In this document: positions 46,276 to 58,074 of the stretch, piece by piece
Layout: each line of letters begins with the position of its first letter
Position numbering within the stretch: position 1 is the stretch's first letter
Assembly (NCBI GenBank): GCA_963682055.1
Contig: OY821740.1
Coordinates: 43,110,795-43,174,794 of the forward strand
Source: Primula veris
Taxonomy: Eukaryota > Streptophyta > Magnoliopsida > Ericales > Primulaceae
Direction of reading: 5' to 3'
Length of the DNA: 64,000 bases
Program-made: the position numbers and the translations under genes
Notes under the pieces: model-generated
Database searches by the model: none
Told to the model about the DNA's origin: nothing
What the model saw: only the letters and a program-made list of their open reading frames with translations

Positions 46276-49200
46276 ATGGGGAAGAGAGATTTTAAGAAGA
46301 AAAAGGCCAATAAATCTCATCCCAAAGAAGAAATAAAGGATAATTTGGCAATAAAAGAAAACTCATCGAATTTTCATATCATTAGCGACGATGATGAAGA
46401 GGGCAACGAAGATCTGAGCTTGAAGATTGTTGAGAAAGCGCTTTTACGAGCAGACGTTCCTGTTTTTGATGACGTGGCAGTTGTCGAGACTCCGATGAGG
46501 CGTAAAAATAAAGCTACTGAAGAAACTGCTGTAAGTTTTTTTTTTTACTTTAATTTTTTTTTTCTGGAATATGATTTTCCTTTGCATTGAGGATTAAGGT
46601 CCGTTTGTTAACAGATTGGCAGATTTTTGGAATTTTAATTTAAAAAAATTGTGGGTGTTTGGACAGTCGGAATATTTAGCTTTTAATTAAAGAGCAGATT
46701 TTTGTGCTAATAAGGCAAAAATCTAGATTTTCAGTGAAATTTTAAAATAGATTTTTTAAATATGATTTTGTACCATAAAAATTGTTGCCAAATATATGCT
46801 TAATATAATTTATGATCAATTGGGCATTAATAGGATAAAATTTTGGAGAAGAAGTTACTCTCAGAAGGTTCTGATGAAACTGCTGTAAGTTTTTTTTTTT
46901 TACTTTAATAATTTTTTTATGGAATCTGATTTTCCTTTGCATTGAAGATTAAGGTCTGTTTGTTAACAGATTGGCAGTTTTTTGGAATTTTAATTTAAAA
47001 AATTCGTGGGTGTTTGGATAGTCGGAATATTTAGCTTTTAATTAAAGAGCAGATTTTTGGGCTAATAAGGCAAAAATCTAGATTTTCAGTGAAATTTTAA
47101 AATAGATGTTTTAAAAAAGATTTTGGACCATAAAAATTGTTGCCAAATATATGCTTAATATAATTTATGATCAATTGGGCATTAATACGATCGAATTTTG
47201 GAGAAGGGGTTACTCTCAGAAGGTTCTGATGAAATTGCTGTAAGCATTTTTTTCCAATAATATCTGGAATCTGATTTTTCTTTGCATTGAGGTTTAATAA
47301 TTTATGATCAGTTGGGCATTAATAAGATCAAATTTTGAAATAAGGGTTACTCTCAAAAGTTGCTGATGAAACTGTTGTAAGCATTTAAAAAACAAATATT
47401 GGAATCTGATTTTCCTTTGCATTGAGGTTAACAGTTTATAATCAATTGGGCATTAATAAGATCAGATTTTGAAATAAGGGTTATTCTCAAAAGTTGCTGA
47501 TGAAACTGTTGCAAGCATTTAAAAAACAAATATTGGAATCTGATTTTCCTTTGCATTTAGGTTTAACAGTTTATGATCAGTTGGGCATTAATAAGATCAA
47601 ATTTTGTAATAAGGGTTTCTCTCAGAAGCTTCTGTAAGCAATAAAAATTAGTTTCTGGATCTGATTTTCCTTTGCATTGAGGTATTAGTTTATGATAATT
47701 GGGCATTACTAAGATCAAATTTTGAAATAAGAGTTTCTACCAGATTTTTTAAGGCAAAGTAGATAATTTCCTATTAAATTGTGATTATCTCCCAATTGAT
47801 ATAATATTTGTATTGCTAACCTTTGGGAATTAGCATGCCATTAAGTGGTGAAATTGTCAGCAAACTTTTTATTTTTCTTTCTGAAATCTGCTTTTTCTGT
47901 TGCATAAATTTTGATTATCAGTTGGGCGCTAAAAAGATTAATTTTTTGAAAACGGGTTACTCACAGAATCTCTTTTTGGGGTAAGGTACATAAACCTTGC
48001 TGAATGGCAATTACTCATCGACTGATAGAATCTATCTATTTGAAAATTTTCCTTATGTTTTACCGCTAAGCTTGGGAGATTTGCATGTTGATTACTGGTG
48101 AAACTGTTTAGCACAGTTCCTGAAATCTGCCGTTGCTTTTACACTAATTTTGTTTACCAAGTGGGCGCCAAAAAGATGTAACTTTTGAAATTGTGTACTC
48201 CTGAGAAGCTCTTTTGGTGGGAAGTACTAAAATCCTTTTGAATTGTGGCGATTGGTTAATTGATAGAATCTTTGGTACTATCTATTTGGAACTTATACCT
48301 TAATATTGGGCACTGCTAAGTACTAACCGGGCAATTTTGCATCTCATTCTTTTGTATGCAAATCTGGTATATTTGTTCTTTTATTAAAGTTTCAGTCGTG
48401 TAAAGTCATACTGTTAAGGAATGTAAATAAATTCCATTGACAATCAGAATGCTGGATTGCCGGGCCAAAATTAGAGAATTTGAAAATTTTGAAATCTTAT
48501 GAGCAATTTTCAACATGCCAAGTTAGGAAACTCACCTTTTAATTATGCTGTTAGTTGGGGGAGCAGGTAAAGTTTTGACGTTTTTTTTTAATTTACTGAT
48601 GAAAAGGAAGTTACTGATGAAACTTCTGTAAGTTTTTTTTCTTTTTTTAATTTAATCTGATTTTTCTTTGCATTGAGATTTAATAGTTTTTATCAGTTGG
48701 GCATTAATAAGATCAAATTTTGGAATAAGCGTTGCTCTCAAAAGCTGCTGTAAGCATTTTTTTTAAATTTATGGAATCTGATTTTCGTTTGCATCGAGGT
48801 TTACTAGTTTATGATCAATTGGGCATTAATAAAGATCAAAATTTGAAATAAGGGTTACTATCAGAAGCTGCTGTAAGCATTTTTTTTTAAAAACTATTTG
48901 GAAATTGATTTTTCGTTTGCATTAAGGTTTAATAAGCTATATGATCAATTGGTCATTAATAAGATCAAATTTTGAAATAAGGGTTATTTTCAAAAGCTTC
49001 TGATGAGACTGCTGTAAGCATTTATTTTTTAATTTCTGGGATCTGATTTTCCTTTGCATTAAGGTTTAATAGTTTATCATTGACTGTGTATTAATAAGAT
49101 CAAATTTTTGAAGAAGGTTACACTCAGAAGCTACTGATGAAATTGCTGTAAGCCTTTTTTTGTTGTTGATAATTTTGGAATATGATATTCCTTTGCATTG

Positions 49201-52200
49201 AGGTTTCATAGTTGATCAAGTGCGCATTAATAAATTCAAATATTAAAAAAAAGGTTTCTATTAGAAGTTGATGATGAAACTGCTGTAAGCATTTTTTTTA
49301 AATAATTTTTGAATCTGAGTTTCCTTTGCACTGAGGTTTAATAGTTTATGATAAATTGAGCATTACTAAGATCAAATTTTGAAATAAGGGTTTCTACCAA
49401 AAGCTCTTTTTTTTAAGGTAAAGTAGATAAATTCCTATTAAATTGTGCTTATCTCCCAATTGATTTGTACACCAAACCTTGTTGAACAGCAATTACTTAT
49501 TGACTGATAGAATCTATGTATTTAAAAAGTTTCCTTATGGTTTACTGCTAAGCTTGGGAGATTTGCATGTCAATTACTGGTGAAACTGTTTTACACAGTT
49601 CTGAAATCTGCTGTTGCTTTTACATAAATTTTGATTAGCAACTGGGCACTCAAAAGATTAATTTATTTAAAACGGGTTATCCTTGAGAAGCTCTTTTTGG
49701 GGGAAGTAGTTAAACCCTATTGAACTTCGGCGACTGGTCAGTTGATAGAATCCTGGGTATCTATTTGGAATTTTTACCTTAATATTGGACACTGCTAAGT
49801 ACTAACTGGGCAAATTTGCATATTACTCTTTTGTATGCAAATCTGTTAGATTTGTTCTTTCATTAAAGTTCAGTAGTGTAAAGTCATACTGTTAAGGAAA
49901 GTAAATAAATTCAATTGACAATCAGAATGCTGGATTGCCGGGCAAATTTAGAGAATTTGAAAATTTTGAAATCTTAAGAGCAATTTTCAACATGCCACGT
50001 GAGGAAACTCGCCTTTTAAGTATGCTGTTAGTTGGAGGAACAGGTAAAGTTTTTATGTTTTTGCTCGAGTAAGGGGCTCTTTATTTATTTATTTTTATTT
50101 TTGGTAAAAATGCATCAGGTGGTGGGTGTTATGGATGAAGATAATGCGGATATGATTAAAGCCATGGAGGACACACAGACGGATCCCATCGAGAACTCTG
50201 ATAGCCTTGTGTTTAGAAAGCTTCTTGTGAGTTGAACCAATGCGTCTTTATCGTTACTCTGGAAACACTAGATAGTTTTTGGAAAGATATACTGATGTCC
50301 CTCTCCCAGAAAGCAGTGGACGATGTTGTGGGAATATCAGAACCCATATTTTGTAGTCTTTAAGTGGTTTTTTTGTTGTTGTTTAATCAGCGAGGGCCAA
50401 GGTACTTCGATCCTACCGGTAGTAGTTGGGGAGCATGTTACAACTGTGGTGAAGAAGGCCACACGGCATTGAATTGTTCCGTGGCAAGGCAGAGAAGGCC
50501 ATGCTTTATCTGTGGGAGCTTGGAGCACCAAGCTAAGCAATGCATAAAAGTTAGTGAAATTTCTATATTTTTTCATGATATTGGAAATTAGTGATTGAAG
50601 ACGATGACAATGAAATCAAACTGTAAAAAGTCGAATATAATATGCATGAATTGGGCTTCTTTTGTGAACTGGGCTTTTTACTACTTTATACTGATTGCTT
50701 GGTGGACCGGAAAAAACTGTATTTGTTTACGTCTTCGAGGTAGGAAAGTACAATCCTTTTCGGAAAAAAGAAGTATACTCTTACAATTAGTTTTCACTAC
50801 TATCAACTGTATTTACTATTCCCAATACAAAAACTATATTTTCAGCTTTTATAGAAACCTTTAGAATACTTATAGCCTTATCGGTATAGCTAAAAAGTAT
50901 AGTTTTCTACCTAGCAGTTGTTACTAAATGCAACCAGGCAAACCCTTATCAAGGAATATTGGATTGGAGTTTGAGGTTGGATTGCATCTTTACGGGAGGA
51001 TCATGTTAAGGCCAACTAAACAAGATTCATATTCGACAATCAAACCTCTGAAGCATTTATAACCTATTAAAGTCTAAATTGCAAAGCTTTTTAGGCTCTG
51101 CTTGGTGTAAAGCTTTCAAATGAGGAAACAGGGGAGAATTGAAAATGATGTTCTTAAATCCATATTTTTCTTTATGAAGGGATTTTACTTTTTGTTGCAT
51201 TTCCCATAAGGAAAGCCTATACCTAACAGGGTTTTGCTATATTATTTTTGTGTTTACCCAGGGACAAGATTGCTACATTTGCAAAAAAGGAGGACATAGA
51301 GCAAAAGATTGCCCGGAAAAAAACCGAGGGTCATCTAAATTGTTGAAGATTTGTTTAAAATGTGGAGATTCTGGTCATCATGACATATTTTCATGCAAGA
51401 ATGATTACTCTGCTGAAGATTTGAAGGTCCACATCTACCTATTATCTGTTTGAGGGGTCGATTAAGGTTAAGTATGCTAAAATGGTTACATTTTCAATTT
51501 TGTACATGAGATTCTGGAAACTTCGATACAGTATATTGAACATCCGTTTTCCGTCAAACTATTTTTTATGTTATTTTATATCTTTAATTATGAAACCTTT
51601 TTGGGGAAATATGTTTAGATTATGGAATATTTGTTTGAAAGGTTAAACAATGGCTTTAAGTATTTTAGTTAACAAACTTTTTTAAATTAATATACATTTA
51701 CATTTTTTAGTTCTCGGTTTCATAACATATTGGAGGTTTCTTGAAGACCCGAATTGACGAATGTTACCATATCTGCTTCATCCGTAGTCTTTTACATTAG
51801 TGCTGGTTTTGTTAAAAGTTTCACGTCTGTACTGACGTGATTTAAAACAGATGTTCATTATATATCTAAATTTTCGTAATCTTGTATGCAAAACTGGAAT
51901 TGCAAAATAGTTGAGGCGTACTATACCTTAATAGATCTTTTTGATTAAACTTTTCCCTATCTGCAATTGTTTTGCCTTTTACTATTTGAAGCCCTTTCCC
52001 GTGTATGCAGGAAATACAATGTTATGTATGCAAAAGTTTTGGCCACCTTTGCTGTTCTGACTTCACCAACACTAGCCCAAGAGAACTTTCATGTTATAGA
52101 TGTGGTCAATTAGGCCATGGCGGTTTCGTAAGTTTTTTTCTTCTTCATGTTTTCTTAAGTGAGAAGGATTTTATAATTTTTGTTTATGTGTGTATAAATC

Positions 52201-55200
52201 TTATATTCACTTGATTTTTGTCTTTTACGGTGTGGTGAATTCTCGCCTGGCTATGTAATTCCATAGGTTTCTAATAAGTCGGTCAGTACCGTGTTGGCTT
52301 TTGCTCGCAGTCGGTATCGAATAATTATACGTCTTAAGTGAGTTGAATATGAAATGACAGATTTTGCAATTCTATTAATTTTGTATATTAATAAAAAATA
52401 AATATTATGTAGTTATCCTATTGAAACCTTATTTATTTCTTAATGATAGTAAATTGGACACATTTGTTCCCAATCTCTATCCCTATTCTCTCCTCTCTCC
52501 ACTTAATCCAAGTTCCATCTTCAATCCAAGTAAAGTCAGTTTTTTGTTGATGTTCAAGTCCCAAAATTCCAAAGAAATCTGACAGTTACAGAAGTTTAAG
52601 AAGAAGAAGATAATTTGACTAGTACTGAGCTGCAAAATTTAAAGCCTTTTTCCAGTATATGGAAACTTGAAGGGAAGCTAAATTATGAACATTCAAATGT
52701 CAATACTGATTACTGAATATGTCATTGATTTTTATTGTTGGACATCTTAATTTACAAGAACATATTACATGATAGCTGAAAGTTAGTTTGTTGTTGTTAT
52801 TTCACGTGTTTGAAAGGAGAGAAGTTTTAGATCTTTTAACCGTGTTGGAATTCGGATCCCTCGTTTGAAGCAAATCTCTCTTCTTTGTGTAGTTGCAGCT
52901 TAGAAACTTCCGTTCTCTTGTTTTTTAGACTTTGTTGACACTTTTAGTCTCTCTTCAACGTAATGGTTGTATATGGTAATTTTCTTTGCTGTGGTGATTT
53001 ACTTTGACAGTTGAATGATTTATGGTGCTTCATATTGCTTTCTTGCTTCAAAAACAACCATTGGACCTTTTATTTTTTAAATTAATATGCAGGATTGTGG
53101 AAAGTCTGAAAAGTTTATTCTGCGATCACCTGGTAATTGCTACGTGTGCAAGGAAGTAGGTCATATTGCAAAAAATTGCCCCGGTCCAACTAAGGTACAG
53201 TACAAGATTTGAGTGCTACGATATTGTTTGGTTATTTGTTTCTGTTATATTCTTCTTGTTTTAGTTTAGTTTCTTGAGAATGTTTTTTTTAGAGTTTTAC
53301 ATATCAGAATAGTGGAAATTGGAATGATCTGTAGCGATTCTTTTGTTGCAGGACTTTGCCAAGTCACCTTCTGAGAAAACCAGTCTATGTTCACGTAATT
53401 GCCACAGGTGCGGTGAAAATGGACACATGGCGCGAGAGTGTCCCGGTTCAGCTAAGGTACATTTGCAGATTTTTAGCTGGTGCTTTATATGTTATTTGAG
53501 GGAAATTTATACTTTAGTGCCCTGTGTTTATACAAATTCGATTTAGTGTACTTATGTTTCAAAACCTTGATTTAGTATACCGAGTTTACCACCTAAACCT
53601 GATTCAGTGTACCAAGGTTTGAAAATCTTGATTTAATTTACCGAGTTTATCGATTAAACTTGATTTTAGTGTACCGTTGTTATATTATTTGGATGCATAC
53701 AGAACATATGACCTCATACGTGTCTTTTTTGTTACAAGGAACTGTAAATAGTATATTTAACCCTAAAACACCATATGGTCGTATATTTTCCAATTTTTAG
53801 AGTTTACAAACATCGATACAATTTCAAGAACAAGTGTCATGTGTGAGGTCATGTGTTCTGTTTCCACCCAAAAGTTAACTACAGTACATGAAATCAATTT
53901 TATTTGGTAACTCAGTACAGTAAACCGTACACTAAATCGAAAATCTTGTATAAACACGGGGCACTAAAGTGTATTTTCCCCGTTATTTAATAAAGTTTAA
54001 GAATGACTGTGACGTTCGTTGCTTGGTTTTGTGTTGTTGATTGGATTTTCTTGTTTTAGTTTGTGTTTGGTTAAAGTATTTTGCAGTGGTTTACTAATCA
54101 AACATTAGGGGAAAAACGGAATGGTATGGAGTGGTACTTATTGCTATATTACTCAAAATTACCTTCATACAACAAGTGAAGCCTTATGAAGCCTTTTTGG
54201 GATTTCCGAAAATACCCCCCTTATGAAGCCTTTTTGGGATTTCAGAAACCACCCTTGAAAACTTAAAGAAACTACAAAAATACCAACTGAATTTTTAATT
54301 CAAAAAGGGAAAAAATGTTGATTTTGCAAGCAGATTATCACTAACCCACGTGTTGCACCACCCATCGAGTGGGTCTTGTACACTAGTAAATTATTATTAT
54401 TACAAGGCAATGAACCGAAGAAGCTCAAGTTTGAACTGATGGTGCGTAACGTAATTTCTAATAAATTATAGCAATGATCATTAACAGTTTGTGCCTGGTA
54501 ATCTGTCACTTTTTAGATTATTTTTTGTGTGGTTTGTTTAGAATGATTGATATTCTCAAGCTTGCCAAAGTTTTGAAAACTCTAAATTTAACTTGTTATA
54601 ATACAAGGGCCATGGCGAGTCACATAAGGAGACATGTTACAGATGTGGCGAAGCTGGACATTTTGCACGAGAATGCCACCTATCTAACGGGGTACATTTG
54701 TAGTCTCAGTTAATTTCTAATAAATTATAGCAATGATCATTAACAGTTTGTGCCTGGTAATCTGTCACTTTTTAGATTATTTTTAGTGTGGTTTGTTTAG
54801 AATGATTGATATTCTCAAGCTTGCCAAAGTTTTGAAAACTCTAAATTTAACTTGTTATAATACAAGGGCCATGGCGAGTCACATAACGAGACATGTTACA
54901 GATGTGGCGAAGCTGGACATTTTGCACGAGAATGCCACCTATCTAACGGGGTACATTTGTAGTCTCAGTTAATTTTTTTTATTTGTAATGACCTCATTAG
55001 CGATGAGGAAGTTGTAATTATGAATTAGTTTTTTTTTACAGGGTGGAAAAAGGAAGCCCGAATTATCAACCCCTACTCAGAAGTTTCCTAACGAAAAGGT
55101 AAGGTTTAAGAAAGCCAAGTCAATGACTTCTGAAGATTTTTTTAAGGGGGAAAAAGGAAAAGAAACTGAATTTAACGAAGGGTGGTCTCCTGCCTCTTAT

Positions 55201-55608
55201 AACCTAAAAAAAAGGGGTGGTTGGATTACTGATAATCCAGTAGAATTATATGACGAGAGAGCCGAGATGCGCCATTGGGTTTCACCACCTCAGACACCGA
55301 CCTACAGACATGGTCATGATATACGTTCTGTTGGTGGATCTACCCCGTACAGATACTCTCCTTCAGATGACTCTTTTAACCAATATCGCCAATCTCCTTC
55401 AAATGGAAGTTATCATCAATATGTACATGCTCCTTCAAATATAGGTACTCGTCGAAATCCGTATTTGTCAAATGAGTCCCGAAACTTTTTCCACCAAAGG
55501 TATGTGACAAGTGAGTCCCCGAACTTTTTCCATCAAAGGTATGCGACATCAAGGTTTAACAACTCAAGTAGTGATGGTAGGCAAAGCACAGGTCACCGGT
55601 ATTTATAG
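46276..55608 (+). CDS. CCHC zinc-knuckle protein (about ten knuckles)
   Basis: Ten exons, every one in phase 0: 46276-46530, 50119-50226, 50391-50549, 51262-51426, 52011-52127, 53093-53194, 53352-53456, 54608-54691, 54867-54950, 55042-55608, giving about 581 residues. The N-terminus is Lys-rich then acidic (ISDDDEEGNED). Knuckles C-x2-C-x4-H-x4-C: CYNCGEEGHTALNC, CFICGSLEHQAKQC, CYICKKGGHRAKDC, CLKCGDSGHHDIFSC (one residue longer), a degenerate CYVCKSFGHLCC, CYRCGQLGHGGFDC (the last Cys comes from the next exon), CYVCKEVGHIAKNC, CHRCGENGHMAREC, and CYRCGEAGHFAREC twice. The C-terminus (about 190 residues) is Ser/Tyr/Gln/Arg-rich with a repeated NFFHQRY. Such proteins bind RNA or single-stranded DNA. 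Arabidopsis relatives (At3g43590 type) are poorly characterised. Intron 1 is a tandem array, intron 7 holds a fold-back element, and exon 9 is a fresh duplicate of exon 8. A donor-like AAG|GTAAGG inside the last exon might be used alternatively. Confidence 0.87.
46516..50060 (+). repeat. Nested tandem array copying the exon 1/intron 1 boundary
   Basis: Nearly all of intron 1 consists of diverged tandem units. Each unit holds a TTTGCATTGAGGTTTAA block, a CAATTGGGCATTAATAAGATC block, a TTACTCTCAG-like acceptor, then TGATGAAACTGCT followed by GTAAG. That last part copies the true end of exon 1 (GAAGAAACTGCT|GTAAG). Extra donor copies have their GT (or GC) at about 46885, 47240, 47377, 47511 (GC), 47634, 48628, 48750, 48873, 49014, 49148 and 49285. 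The first two units are about 350 bp, the later ones about 115-145 bp. Confidence 0.85.
47230..50046 (+). repeat. Higher-order duplication inside the intron 1 array
   Basis: Two large blocks, about 47230-48590 and 48618-50046, each consist of several short units followed by the same non-repeated segment. Shared landmarks in order are AGTAGATAATTTCCTATTAAA, CTGCTGTTGCTTTTACA-like, TTGGGCACTGCTAAGTACTA, CAGAATGCTGGATTGCCGGG and ATGCTGTTAGTTGGRGG. The segments at 47755-48590 and 49415-50046 align with small indels. Confidence 0.75.
53498..53981. mobile_element. Fold-back MITE in intron 7 of the zinc-knuckle gene
   Basis: The left terminus carries ACTTTAGTGCCCTGTGTTTA and the inverse of the right terminus ACTTTAGTGCCCCGTGTTTA, both followed by TACAA and CGATTTAGTGTAC. 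Inner blocks also pair (CAGAACATATGACCTCATAC with the inverse of GTGTGAGGTCATGTGTTCTG), and the centre is ACCATATGGT, so nearly the whole 484 bp can fold back. GTTATTT flanks both sides (53491-53497 and 53982-53988). The left half also has short internal repeats of the type GTGTACCRAGTTTAYC. The termini resemble Mutator-like MITEs. Confidence 0.75.
54182..54256 (+). repeat. Two-copy tandem repeat of about 38 bp
   Basis: CTTATGAAGCCTTTTTGGGA occurs twice in direct order, each followed by TTTCNGAAANNACCC-type sequence, in the intron before exon 8. Confidence 0.75.
54452..54969 (+). repeat. 259-bp direct tandem duplication containing a zinc-knuckle exon
   Basis: Unit 1 spans 54452-54710 and unit 2 54711-54969, both starting TAATTTCTAATAAATTATAG and ending GTAGTCTCAGT. 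By eye only two substitutions separate them (ATAAGGAGAC against ATAACGAGAC in the exon, and one base in a T-run of the intron). Each unit carries its own intron part, acceptor, 84-nt exon and donor. Confidence 0.93.
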
Positions 55609-57964
55609 TGTCTTGAGCTCTTGTTACGGTGCCTTTTCATTTTTCATATTTTGGAGCGGATAGTGTGTACCCATGTTATTTTAATTATGGATTCCGAAGT
55701 AACTTAGTTTGTATTTTCCTTTGCCTTCTTGAGCGAGGTGAATGATAAAAAAAATTCTAAGACAACTCAACATTTGTTAAACGAAATGTATGGAAGCTAG
55801 CATGGGATTTTGAGTTTCTTATGTGTTTTAGTTATTTCAACATTCATGATGGCCTCCTTTATGTTTGTTTCCCTTTTATTCTTTAAGGAGTTTATCGACT
55901 AAAAAATGTTAACACCCAAGCCAGTACATCGATGTAGACTTGATTTCAGTTATTGTAGTGGCAGATTTTATTACTAAGTGATATTGGCAAAACGAAACAC
56001 GAAATTGTCTCCCTGCTGATCAGTTTAATATGATTAGCTGTCCCCGTAACTCGCTGCTACGAGGATAACAGATTCGTAAATGGCAGGAAGACTACTTCCT
56101 GCAGTCGTGGAGCAGCAGCTCAACTTTTATGTTTCTCCAAAACATCAGAAAAAGGCTAGAATGAGAAAATGAGAGAACTAGAGAATATGTAAATTAGCAA
56201 GAGAAGGTCAAATTAGACAACAGATAGAAACAAGCTGACGGCAATGCGGATGGTTTGTAGGATATCTGTTTGGTTGTGTTAATCATTTTGCCAATCTTAC
56301 AGTCAGTGGTTTATCCGGTAATCCCACATCTACTGAGAAGCGATATTAAATTCGATCTTTGATGAAGATACAAATCAAACTATTAAATCTTATTGGTTTA
56401 CCTAGGGTCGGTTTGGACAAAAATAATTTTTATAATCGAACCAAACCAATGATAATCGGTCTGGTTAATCCACAATCTGATTATTATATACTAGTTACTA
56501 GAGTCCAAGACCACACTAGAAACGGAAATACTATGCATACCTCTTTACATATCCGAGAAGGCAGATATACATTGAGGTTCTACCCTTCAGTACCCTCCTC
56601 CACTTCAACGTGTCGACGATTTCAATGCTTCTTTATTATAAAATAAATCTACATTGGCTCATGTATGTTTAGTTCAAAATTAGTTACCCTCTCCTTTAAA
56701 GATTTAAACGTCTCTTTGGCCCAATGTTTCAAGATTTTCTGAACATTGAAACAATAAATATTATAGCTTAATTGACTTGTAGACCGAAAGACGAGGATAA
56801 ACTGATCATTAGTTAGATCGACTTATGGAGTAAAATGGAAGAAGCCAAGTAAATTGAGGTTAGATGGTTCCATAGAGTAAAAGTATAGAGGTAAATCGAA
56901 TCTGTTAAAAAATGAGTAAATTGAAACAATTATTAAAGTCTAGGTGATGAATTGAATCTTATTATTTTAACTACCACCCGTAAACTAAAAGGTAAAAAAG
57001 CAAGTAATCCCCATGAGTTTTAGATATTTTCCAAGTAATCCCATCTTTAAAAATGACAAAACATAGCATGTATCAATTTGTTTTCAAAAAGTATATGCTT
57101 GATATTATGTATATTCCAATACAAAACGTTAAAAAAATACAATTAAACTATAAAACTATAATATTTTAAGAAAAATGTTTCTTGTACATAAATAATTGGT
57201 GCTGCGCCATACCTATTTTTGATAGATATAAGAAAGAAAAAGAAAAAAAAACTACCGCCCGTGCTTAAATCTAGATAGTTAATGGAGTTTAATTATTTTA
57301 ATCTAAACTCTATGAGGTCATTTACAAAACAGCCATGGTTAATAACTTAAATAATAATAATAATAATGTGGGTATTTTGTACTTTAACATGTCTTTAGCC
57401 AATTTACAGGTTTCTTTTACGTAACATTTTAAACATTAACATTAATGGCTAATGGATAAAGAAACAAAAAATTAGGATACACAAGCAATATTATATTGTG
57501 ATAGATTATGCTTAAGTTGAATTACGGATCAATAAAATTTACTCCCTCCATCTAATTTTTGGTGGGCACTATGGAAAATAGTATAAAATATTAATGGAAC
57601 ATCATCATTATTTGCTATTTGAGTAGATTTTGAGTAATTTACCTATTCTAGATAACATCATTACATTTACATTTGAGTTTAAAACAAATAAGGTAAAAAG
57701 TGTAAATTTTAATAAGGTAAAGTGTAAATTTACTGTCCCAATTAATTGCGAGGGCACGAGAATATGAGATAAGGATTAATAAGTCCATAAAGTGAAACTA
57801 TTTAAATAACATGTAGTAAATCTGTAAATGTGACTAATCCCAAATAAAATAAAAAGCGGAGTAACTAAATAGTAGGAGTACTAAAATTCTAAAATTAAAT
57901 TTCCTCAAAATCTAATTTCCGTTTGCAAGACTGTTTTTCCCTCTCCCATTTCTTTCCTGATTCA
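55609..57964. other. Intergenic region between zinc-knuckle and TOUSLED genes
   Basis: It begins with the zinc-knuckle 3' UTR. The rest is AT-rich with no supported gene. The frame at 56359-56646 is not recognised. A decayed Stowaway-like element may occupy about 57540-57866, as its left end ACTCCCTCCATCTAA fits but its right end is weak. Confidence 0.5.
57540..57866. mobile_element. Possible degenerate Stowaway-like MITE
   Basis: The left end TTACTCCCTCCATCTAATTT has the Stowaway terminal signature, and about 320 bp further AAAAAGCGGAGTAA could be a decayed inverted partner. The inner match is poor, so the right boundary is a guess. Confidence 0.3.
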
Positions 57965-57974
57965 GCCCTAACTA

Positions 57975-58011
<37 letters not shown>

Positions 58012-58035
58012 GTGTGTGTATATATATATATGGTA
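57975..58035 (+). repeat. Compound (CT)n(TA)n(TG)n(TA)n microsatellite in the TOUSLED leader
   Basis: Consecutive CT, TA, TG and TA runs end about 40 bases before the TOUSLED start codon. Confidence 0.88.
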
Positions 58036-58074
58036 GAATAGATATATCGTAGAATAGATATAGTAATAATAGTA

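Noticed and set aside
46870..49290. Annotating the intron 1 miniexon-like units as real exons
   Set aside because: Their lengths (mostly 17 or 20 nt) would break the frame between exons 1 and 2, which join directly in phase 0. They are kept as a finding, not as exons.
46516..50060. Regularly spaced repeats that might suggest a CRISPR array
   Set aside because: Units are long, adjacent and diverged without unique spacers, and lie in a plant intron. It is a tandem array.
50595..50864. 89-codon frame after zinc-knuckle exon 3
   Set aside because: It begins after the donor and lacks any knuckle; it is intron sequence between exons 3 and 4.
56359..56646. 95-codon plus-strand frame in the gap before TOUSLED
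   Set aside because: No resemblance to any family, no splice context, and composition like the surrounding intergenic DNA.
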